5,527 nucleotides of DNA. Source: an uncultured Capnocytophaga sp. (GTDB taxonomy: Bacteria > Bacteroidota > Bacteroidia > Flavobacteriales > Flavobacteriaceae). The position numbers and the translations under genes were made by a program. How positions within the stretch are numbered: position 1 is the stretch's first letter; each line of letters opens with the position of its first letter. The notes under the pieces are model-generated. The model searched no databases. It had not been told where the DNA came from and was given only the letters and a program-made list of their open reading frames with translations. Positions 1-5,527 of the stretch are shown here, piece by piece. Where the stretch lies: assembly GCA_915070235.1 (NCBI GenBank), contig CAJZFM010000157.1, forward strand, positions 1 through 5,527, read 5' to 3'.

Positions 1-55
1 AAGTAGAATTACAGCGTGGCGACCTCCCTACCGATGCCTCCGTATATATCAGTTC
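1..55 (+). repeat. Terminal direct repeat, left copy
   Basis: These 55 bases are identical to 5473-5527 and begin exactly at the window's first base. They lie inside DUF4132 coding sequence and are read in the same frame in both copies (VELQRGDLPTDASVYIS). A perfect repeat flush with both ends is what a de Bruijn assembler with a 55-base k-mer leaves on a loop. It marks a circle, a collapsed tandem array, or a stretch shared by adjacent paralogues. Confidence 0.97.
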
Positions 56-2036
56 GCTCAGCCAGATAGAGGGCGCTCAATACTTCTTTGAAGCCTTAGA
101 GCGTATGGGCAAGGAACCTTTTGCTAAGGGCTATGGTAGTGGAGTGAGTAAGCGCTATACTTTTAGCCGTATCTTGGAAGTAAGCCAGCCGAGTGCCACC
201 GATACTTTTACCGACTTCAAGAAACACTTGGACGAGGTAAAACTCAGCAAGCAGCGCTTAGTGGAAGCCGCCTGCTATGCCCCTCACTGGACGGAGTGGC
301 TCGGTGACTACCTCAAGATCAAGAGCTTCCGTGAGGCTATTTGGTGGTTTATCGCCCATACGACTGATTATATGGATGCAGAGAAAGAAACCATTGTCTC
401 CCAATACTCCTCCGTACCACGTGACGACTTCAGGCGCGGCGCTATAGATGTGGATTGGTACCAACGTGTACATAAGGCGGTAGGCAAAGAGGGCTGGAAG
501 CTCATTCAAGAGTCGGCCAAGTATCTCTCCGATGGGATGGGCTATCGCCGCGTAAAGCTCTATTCTGCGGTGCTTACAGGCGAAATCAAACTCACCGAGA
601 CCATTAAGAAAATTACCGAGAAACGCGATAAGGATTACGTGATGGCCTTAGGTTTGGTGCCTATCAATAAGAAAAAAGTAGAAGAAGACTTAGTGAGCCG
701 CTATAACCTCTTGCAAACCTTCCTCAAGGAGAGCAAGCAGTTCGGTCAGCAGCGCCAAGAGAGCGAGAAGAACGCCGTGGAGATAGGGCTGGATAACCTC
801 TCCCGCAATGCAGGCTATGAGGACAGTATCCGCTTTAGCTGGGCGATGGAGGCCAAGGCCACCCAACAGATTATGGAAAAAGCAACCCTTGTTATAGACG
901 ATACCCAGCTCCAGTTGGTGGTAGATGATGAGGGCAAGGCCGATATTATCGTGACCAAAGGCGACAAGACCCTCAAGTCTATCCCTGATAAGTATAAGAA
1001 AAACAAGGAAGTAGAAGCGCTCAAGGACAGTAAGAGCTATCTTACCAAGCAGTACAGCCGTACCCGCCTATCTTTGGAACAAGCCATGCTTTCACAAACG
1101 CTCTTTACCGCTGCTGAATTGGCTAAGATCTTAGAGCACCCAGTGGTAAAGGCCATGCTTAGCAAGCTCGTGCTCTTCAATCCTGAGACACAGGCTTCAG
1201 GTTTTTGGCAAGACGGCAAGCTCTTAAGTACAGAGGGTAGCCTTACCCCACTCAAGGAAACCGATAAGCTCCTGATTGCACACCCAAGCCACCTATTCTA
1301 TGCGGTACAGTGGGATTTATACCAAAAATATCTGTTTGACAAGGAGATCAAGCAGCCATTCAAGCAGGTATTCCGAGAGTTGTATGTGCCCACCAAGGAC
1401 GAACTTGAGACCAGCAACCGCAGTGAGCGCTACCAAGGTCACCAAGTACAACCTCAAAAGACAGTGGCACTGCTTCGTAGTCGTGGCTGGACAGTGAATT
1501 ACGAGGAGGGACTCCAAAAAGTATATCACAAGGAAGGTTTCCGAGCCACTATCTATGCAGCAGCTGACTGGTATACCCCTTCGGATGTGGAAGCACCTAC
1601 GCTGGAATATGTAGTCTTCTACAATCTTAAGGACGGCAAGGAAGTACCGATGAAGGAGATCAACCCCGTGATTTTCAGTGAGGTGATGCGCGATGTGGAT
1701 TTGGTGGTGAGTGTAGCCCATGTGGGTGGTGTAGATCCTGAGGCCTCTCATAGTACTATGCAGATGCGTGCTGCCTTGGCTCGTGAGAGTGCACGCCTGT
1801 TCAAGCTCTCCAATGTAGAGGTCAAAGAGCGCCATATCTTGGTTAAGAACGAACATGGCGATTACAGCCTACATCTGGGTAGTGGAATGATCAGCCGTGG
1901 CGGCTTGCAAATCAATGTAGTAGCTGTACAGAGCCAACACCGTGGCCGAGTATTCCTACCCTTTGTAGATGACGATCCTAAGACAGCCGAGATTATCAGT
2001 AAGATGAAACTATTGGCGGAAGGAAAAATCCGTTAA
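1..2036 (+). CDS. DUF4132 domain protein, C-terminal part (5' end cut by window edge)
   Basis: The frame is open from base 1 and ends at TAA 2034-2036. The ATG at 105 is internal, because codons 3-104 are also open and coding-like, so this is a 5'-partial gene of about 677 codons. The C-terminal third carries the DUF4132 signature: KQPFKQVFRELYVPTKDE (from about nt 1347), then an Arg/Gln-rich stretch ending LLRSRGW (about 1470-1490), then VMRDVDLVVSVAHVGGVD (about 1684-1737). A conserved tail follows: RESARLFKLSNVEVKERHIL, HLGSGMISRGG and SQHRGRVFLPFVDDDPKTAE. I recall this tail being split off in domain databases as a separate DUF (DUF7737), but I could not check that. There is no signal peptide or membrane segment, so it is probably cytoplasmic. 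E. coli relatives are MolR and YehI, of unproven biochemistry. The upstream half is helical and charged. It is either the end of the gene starting at 2535, through the 55-bp terminal overlap, or the end of a neighbouring paralogue. Family is confident; function is unknown. Confidence 0.9.
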   Translation, partial: VELQRGDLPTDASVYISSLSQIEGAQYFFEALERMGKEPFAKGYGSGVSKRYTFSRILEVSQPSATDTFTDFKKHLDEVKLSKQRLVEAACYAPHWTEWLGDYLKIKSFREAIWWFIAHTTDYMDAEKETIVSQYSSVPRDDFRRGAIDVDWYQRVHKAVGKEGWKLIQESAKYLSDGMGYRRVKLYSAVLTGEIKLTETIKKITEKRDKDYVMALGLVPINKKKVEEDLVSRYNLLQTFLKESKQFGQQRQESEKNAVEIGLDNLSRNAGYEDSIRFSWAMEAKATQQIMEKATLVIDDTQLQLVVDDEGKADIIVTKGDKTLKSIPDKYKKNKEVEALKDSKSYLTKQYSRTRLSLEQAMLSQTLFTAAELAKILEHPVVKAMLSKLVLFNPETQASGFWQDGKLLSTEGSLTPLKETDKLLIAHPSHLFYAVQWDLYQKYLFDKEIKQPFKQVFRELYVPTKDELETSNRSERYQGHQVQPQKTVALLRSRGWTVNYEEGLQKVYHKEGFRATIYAAADWYTPSDVEAPTLEYVVFYNLKDGKEVPMKEINPVIFSEVMRDVDLVVSVAHVGGVDPEASHSTMQMRAALARESARLFKLSNVEVKERHILVKNEHGDYSLHLGSGMISRGGLQINVVAVQSQHRGRVFLPFVDDDPKTAEIISKMKLLAEGKIR

Positions 2037-2064
2037 TAGTGACAAATGACGAGGGACAAACTCA
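2037..2064 (+). repeat. Degenerate 7-bp periodic repeat after the DUF4132 stop
   Basis: Directly after the TAA the bases fall into heptamers: TAGTGAC, AAATGAC, GAGGGAC, AAACTCA. The triplet GAC recurs at 2041, 2048 and 2055 with exact 7-bp spacing, and the fourth unit has lost it. With so few units chance is possible. The match in period to the CATTAAY array on the other side of the KilA-N gene is the reason to record it. The rest of this 59-bp gap (2065-2095) is AT-rich, and I see no hairpin terminator or consensus promoter in it. Confidence 0.4.
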
Positions 2065-2095
2065 TGTTGCAAAACACATTTTCTAAAAATACACA

Positions 2096-2425
2096 ATGAC
2101 AAAAAATAAGAAAATAGAAATTGCAGGAACAGAAATTTCTGTAATTTCACAAGAGCAAGATGATTATATATCTCTTACAGATATGGCGAAAAGTCAAATG
2201 CAGGAGGCTATTATCATAAAGTGGTTGAGCTTAAAGAGTACAATTGAGTATATAGGAGAATGGGAGGCTCTATACAATCCGAATTTTAATTATACCGAAT
2301 TCGGTACAATTAAAAATGCTGCGGGTAGTAATAATTTTGTTCTCTCTGTGAAGAACTGGATAGAAGCTACTAATGCTATAGGACTAAAGACAAAAGCTGG
2401 TAGATATGAGAATACAGTTGAATAA
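2096..2425 (+). CDS. KilA-N domain protein, C-terminally truncated
   Basis: This is a 109-aa reading frame. KilA-N is a DNA-binding domain shared by phages, large DNA viruses and bacteria. The visible family features, in order, are DDYISLTDMAK (residues about 22-32), KWLSLKSTIEYIGEWEALYN (42-61), NPNFN followed by EFGTIKNAAGSNNFVLS, and WIEATNAIGLKTKAGRY (88-104). From memory, full-length Bacteroidota relatives are about 270 aa and continue after AGRY with GGT.AH.DIAFEFASWIS, which is absent here. Instead the frame runs four more residues (ENTV) to E-TAA. The start has an A-rich leader (CTAAAAATACACA) and no Shine-Dalgarno sequence. It begins 59 bp after the DUF4132 stop. GC is low (19 of 60 in bases 2161-2220, against 33 of 60 in 3361-3420), which suggests a separate origin from its neighbours. 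The KilA-N fold is largely retained, so a short DNA-binding protein could still be made, but a deletion remnant is more likely. Confidence 0.8.
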   Translation: MTKNKKIEIAGTEISVISQEQDDYISLTDMAKSQMQEAIIIKWLSLKSTIEYIGEWEALYNPNFNYTEFGTIKNAAGSNNFVLSVKNWIEATNAIGLKTKAGRYENTVE

Positions 2426-2495
2426 AACAGCTATTGATCAGATGAAAACATTAGTAGCCAATAAAGCAATAAAGTCATTAACCATTAACCATTAA
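2406..2495 (+). pseudogene. C-terminal remnant of the KilA-N gene, out of frame
   Basis: In the frame shifted by one from the KilA-N reading frame, and overlapping its last 20 bases, the DNA reads RIQLNKTAIDQMKTLVANKA, then IKSLTINH and TAA at 2493-2495. This resembles the C-terminus I recall for full-length KilA-N proteins of Bacteroidota (the pattern is ER..LN..AI.QM..L). I therefore read it as the original 3' end, joined to the N-terminal part by an internal deletion of very roughly 150 codons with a junction near 2404-2415. The last residues lie inside the CATTAAY array. The ATG at 2406 is probably fortuitous: it is created at the junction. Confidence 0.6.
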
Positions 2496-2531
2496 CCATT
2501 AATCATTAATCATTAATCATTAACCATTAGT
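2476..2531 (+). repeat. 7-bp tandem repeat, CATTAAY x7 plus one variant unit
   Basis: Eight contiguous heptamers run in the order CATTAAC x3, CATTAAT x3, CATTAAC, CATTAGT. The array ends 3 bp before the ATG at 2535. Because 7 is not a multiple of 3, TAA recurs in all three forward frames, so the array blocks read-through from the KilA-N remnant into the large gene. Gain or loss of units would move any upstream promoter relative to the start codon by 7 bp per unit. There is no ATG on the + strand within it, so it cannot supply alternative starts. Confidence 0.95.
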
Positions 2532-2534
2532 ATC

Positions 2535-5527
2535 ATGCTAAAAGACGAACAAGTAGCAGAACATCTGGCGCCCCATAAGCGGGAACCACTTAAGAAAGAG
2601 GCTTTTGCTTCTTTCTCTGAGCCCTACCAGCAGTTAGGGATATATATTGCTAATATCTTATATTATAGAGAAGAAACTAAATTTCGTGAAAAATTCACCT
2701 CCCTTGGCTTTGCCGATAAGTTATGGGAAACAGAAGAGGGCAAGCGCTTAGCCGATTTGCTTTTTGGAGAGGTGCAAGCCCCATACGTACAGCGTATTTG
2801 GGACGATGCCTATAAGTACCCCTACCCAAGCGATTGGTATCGCCGACCTTTCCGCTCGCCCAACCATGAGGACTATAGGGAGACCCAACTGAAGGTGCTT
2901 AAGTGGCTTTGCAGACTCCGCAATATGGGAGTTGGCGTGCTACCCATAGCCGAACAATTCCAATATGCCGTCTATAAGGGCGCCTCATCTGATATTTTTG
3001 CTCAGGTAATCTCCGAGAATCCTGATAAGTATTATTCATTGGTGGAAGATATCTTCTTGGGCGAGGACGAGATTGGTAAGGTGTGCGCTTCCTTGGTAGA
3101 GGGTTGCCTCATGGTGGAAGATAAGCGCTATCATACTTTGGTAGAGAAGACCCTTTTGGCGGCGCAACTTCAGGAAGATCTCCGCCAGATGATCTTGGAG
3201 GCCTTGGACGAGACGACTATCCCTGTACTCCAGCACTTTATAGGAGTGATATTGGATCACAACCTCAATCGCTTTAGCAGTGTGGTACGAGCGGTAGATA
3301 CTTGGTTTGGCTTTGGCTGGGAAGCACCCCAGCAGTCGGTGGTCAAGCGTACCTTGGAGCTGGCACAGATCTATTTGGGCGACCTTGATAAGGCACGCGA
3401 AGTAGCCGTTAGCAGCCAGGACAACTTGGAGCGCTATGTAGCCCTATGGGCGGTGGCCGTTTATAATGTAGAGGAAGCCTTACACTTAGCCGTAGCGGCG
3501 CTGAACAATACCAAAACAAGCTATGAGGCTTGTGTGGTGGTACTCTACTTTATGCGTCAAACCCAAAAGAAGACCGATGAAATCGTCTCCTTTGCCGAGA
3601 ACTATTTTGGTATAGAACCCGCTTGGGATTATTGGATCTTGAAGAACCTACCACAGGGCAAGCTCACCCCAGCCTTGTTTGATAAGGTACATGCCTCGGC
3701 TAAGAAGCTCCCTAAGGACGGCAAGAGCTTCGAGGGCGTAGGCTTCCGTTGGCTTAACTTTGCTATAAAGCCTTTGGATCTCTATCAGGCGATGCTCAAG
3801 GCGGCCAATGAGGAGCAACAACAGCTCCTCGCTACCGAACTGGCAGAAATTCCTGTGGATGCCCGCCATATCCTACTCGACGATATCTTCCCGGTGCTTT
3901 CTCGAGGTCGTTATAGTTATTATTCAGAGGAAGAGAAGAACTTGCCACCAGAGGATTACCCTGCCGACTCTTGGCAACGTGCCTTGGTGCGTACTGCCCT
4001 GAATGACAAGGGGCCTTATGTGGTGAGCACAGCGATGGAGATTCTCAAGAAAGTGCCTTTGGTGCATGAGGATATCCTAGCTCTTGAGCAGGTACTCTCC
4101 CGCAAGAACAAGGAACAGCGCAAGGAGAGTGTGGCCTTACTTGTTAAGCAACCCGAAGCGGTGCTTAAGGATAGCACCTCCCGTATGATTGTCTCCAAGA
4201 ATGCCGACCAGCGCTTGGCAGCCTTGGAAATCCTCGCCGTATTGCAGGAGGAAGAGCGACTTGTTGACTATGTCACCGAGCAGGTGGAAGCCTATAAGGG
4301 GCGTAAGCTCTCCAAGAATGAGCAGGTGCTCATGGACAAGCTCACTTATAATCCCGAAACGGCTACCGAGCTACGCTATGACCTTACTAACGGCTTTGGA
4401 GTGCTCAACTTGGACAACCTGACCTCTTTTGACCTACCCAAACCCCTCTTTGACAAGCAGCGCAAGGAGAAGAAGGGCGGTTTCCTCTTTGACAAGCTCG
4501 TCAATGTACAAAAAGTAGGGGAGGGTATCAGCGAACTCTTAGCCCTATGGCGCGCCAACAAGGATTATGAATACCAATACGAAGGCTATCAGGGAGCTAC
4601 CGAGACGACCCTCTTGGGCAAAGAAATCAGGTGTCTGCACAAAAGAAAGGAGGAGGATACCCCTATGGATAGGTTGAATGACCTACCACTGGCCGACTTA
4701 TGGAAAGGCTGGCACGAAAAATACCAGTTTACCGAGATAGAGTACTACTTTGCCAAGCGCTATTGTGATCATCTCTACTATGAAAACCCCAAGCCAAAGG
4801 ACTTAGATGATTATTTGGCTATGTATTACCCTGACTTCAAGGTGCGTTTTGAGGGGCAAGTACATAGCTACTATGGGGAGGCCCGTAGGGCAGAAAGTCT
4901 ATTAGGCTATCTGATGAAGGCTTATAGTGAAGACAGAGCCCTCTTGGCGAGCTTTAAGCTCTCTGTTTTTGAAGATGCCTTAGCTACTTTCCCCAAGGAA
5001 AAGCGCGGGGAGATCTACAAGCGCAGTTATTCTTCCTTGGATTGGGACGATGTAGTGAGGGATTATGCTGCCGTAGTCTATTATGGAGAAGATGGAGACT
5101 TCCCTTATTATACCGATGACCAGCTCTTTAGACTTTGGCAAATCCTCTATTACCTATATATAGAAGTAAAGAAGGACTTAGATGCCCAGAAGAATACGAT
5201 AAAGGATGTTCTTCCTTATGTACGCAACTTTGTACGCCGAGAAGAACGCCTGCCTGGTATCAACGAAGGCTTGCTACAACTGACCCTCATGCTTTATAAC
5301 AAGGGCAGACTTACTACCGATGATCTTATTTTCTTCTGCTTGCTCAATAAGGAGCTCTTTGCTATGGCACAAGGAGCCGATAATCACTTTAGCCGAGGAT
5401 TGCCTAAGTGGATCAAGGACACCCTTACTTTCCCAGAAACCCTCTTGGAACAGGTCAAAACCCATATGCTCCAAGTAGAATTACAGCGTGGCGACCTCCC
5501 TACCGATGCCTCCGTATATATCAGTTC
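2535..5527 (+). CDS. DUF4132-family giant protein, N-terminal part (3' end cut by window edge)
   Basis: The frame is open from ATG 2535 to the window end, 997 codons without a stop. The start is the first ATG after an in-frame TAA at 2514-2516 inside the heptamer array, so no longer version is possible. No Shine-Dalgarno sequence is visible, as is usual in Bacteroidota. The protein begins MLKDEQVAEHLAPHKREPLK with no signal peptide. It is rich in amphipathic helices. HEAT-like repeats are clearest at residues about 517-590 (LEQVLSRKNKEQRKESVALL, then VSKNADQRLAALEILAVLQE), and other helical pairs lie around 270-340. Aromatic-rich stretches (YYFAKRYCDHLYYE, about 736-749) follow. Joined to bases 3-2036 through the identical 55-bp ends, it gives a 1657-aa protein, long compared with E. 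coli YehI (about 1200 aa) but in the range I recall for Bacteroidota members. The N-terminal region may match what databases call DUF5724; this is from memory. The likely role is a scaffold or regulatory protein; the activity is unknown. Confidence 0.85.
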   Translation, partial: MLKDEQVAEHLAPHKREPLKKEAFASFSEPYQQLGIYIANILYYREETKFREKFTSLGFADKLWETEEGKRLADLLFGEVQAPYVQRIWDDAYKYPYPSDWYRRPFRSPNHEDYRETQLKVLKWLCRLRNMGVGVLPIAEQFQYAVYKGASSDIFAQVISENPDKYYSLVEDIFLGEDEIGKVCASLVEGCLMVEDKRYHTLVEKTLLAAQLQEDLRQMILEALDETTIPVLQHFIGVILDHNLNRFSSVVRAVDTWFGFGWEAPQQSVVKRTLELAQIYLGDLDKAREVAVSSQDNLERYVALWAVAVYNVEEALHLAVAALNNTKTSYEACVVVLYFMRQTQKKTDEIVSFAENYFGIEPAWDYWILKNLPQGKLTPALFDKVHASAKKLPKDGKSFEGVGFRWLNFAIKPLDLYQAMLKAANEEQQQLLATELAEIPVDARHILLDDIFPVLSRGRYSYYSEEEKNLPPEDYPADSWQRALVRTALNDKGPYVVSTAMEILKKVPLVHEDILALEQVLSRKNKEQRKESVALLVKQPEAVLKDSTSRMIVSKNADQRLAALEILAVLQEEERLVDYVTEQVEAYKGRKLSKNEQVLMDKLTYNPETATELRYDLTNGFGVLNLDNLTSFDLPKPLFDKQRKEKKGGFLFDKLVNVQKVGEGISELLALWRANKDYEYQYEGYQGATETTLLGKEIRCLHKRKEEDTPMDRLNDLPLADLWKGWHEKYQFTEIEYYFAKRYCDHLYYENPKPKDLDDYLAMYYPDFKVRFEGQVHSYYGEARRAESLLGYLMKAYSEDRALLASFKLSVFEDALATFPKEKRGEIYKRSYSSLDWDDVVRDYAAVVYYGEDGDFPYYTDDQLFRLWQILYYLYIEVKKDLDAQKNTIKDVLPYVRNFVRREERLPGINEGLLQLTLMLYNKGRLTTDDLIFFCLLNKELFAMAQGADNHFSRGLPKWIKDTLTFPETLLEQVKTHMLQVELQRGDLPTDASVYIS
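5473..5527 (+). repeat. Terminal direct repeat, right copy
   Basis: Identical to bases 1-55 and ends at the last base of the window. The offset between copies is 5472 bp, a multiple of three, so the frame that starts at 2535 continues without a break into the frame that ends at 2036. The codon split by the join is CAA at 5472-5474. Confidence 0.97.

Noticed and set aside
105..107. ATG at 105 as the true start of the C-terminal DUF4132 gene
   Set aside because: The same frame is open upstream to base 1, and bases 1-55 repeat coding sequence found in frame inside the large gene at 5473-5527, so this Met is internal.
1317..1856. 179-codon open frame on the - strand
   Set aside because: It lies wholly antisense to the most conserved part of DUF4132, resembles no family I know and is rich in His, Leu and Thr as expected of a shadow frame.
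2293..2306. Perfect 14-bp palindrome TACCGAATTCGGTA, a possible operator
   Set aside because: It sits inside the KilA-N coding region over codons for a commonly conserved Glu-Phe pair, has no second copy in the window and no promoter nearby, so chance is the simpler explanation.
2332..2339. TAATTTTG, matching the Bacteroidota -7 motif TAnnTTTG
   Set aside because: It lies within the KilA-N reading frame about 200 bp before ATG 2535, and I see no matching -33 TTG at the right distance.
2476..2531. CRISPR array
   Set aside because: The units are contiguous 7-bp repeats with no spacers.
1..5527. The loop as a small plasmid or phage genome
   Set aside because: No replication initiator, mobilisation, packaging or structural gene is visible. 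The only other gene is a broken KilA-N fragment, so a circular replicon is possible but poorly supported.

Overview
The window looks like a small assembled contig from a member of the Bacteroidota, possibly an oral Flavobacteriia such as Capnocytophaga. The phylum call rests on three things: a very long DUF4132-type protein, a KilA-N protein of the kind common in Bacteroidota, and AT-rich 7-bp tandem repeats beside starts that lack a Shine-Dalgarno sequence. The genus is a guess.

All supported genes are on the + strand. Bases 1-2036 encode the C-terminal part of a DUF4132 protein, with the conserved DUF4132 core and a conserved tail. Bases 2037-2095 are a short gap with a worn 7-bp periodicity. 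Bases 2096-2495 hold an AT-rich KilA-N gene that appears to have lost its middle: the N-terminal DNA-binding part ends early at 2425, and a C-terminal remnant follows in another frame. Bases 2476-2531 are an eight-unit CATTAAY array that stops 3 bp before the ATG at 2535. From there a second reading frame stays open to the window end (997 codons) and encodes the N-terminal part of a DUF4132-type protein.

The key structural point is that bases 1-55 and 5473-5527 are identical and sit flush with both ends. The offset, 5472 bp, is a multiple of three, so the open frame at the end runs straight into the open frame at the start. Joined, the two halves make one uninterrupted gene of 4974 nt (1657 aa). 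Three readings fit: (a) a 5472-bp circle, (b) a collapsed array of near-identical tandem DUF4132 copies, or (c) two neighbouring paralogues sharing an identical 55-bp stretch, with the window holding the end of one, the KilA-N remnant and the start of the next. With no replication gene visible, (b) or (c) is more likely than a plasmid.

The function of the large protein is not known. It looks like a cytoplasmic, helical-repeat-rich protein with a conserved C-terminal module. The KilA-N fragment is probably a decaying DNA-binding gene between DUF4132 copies, and the heptamer array lies in the leader of the downstream gene.
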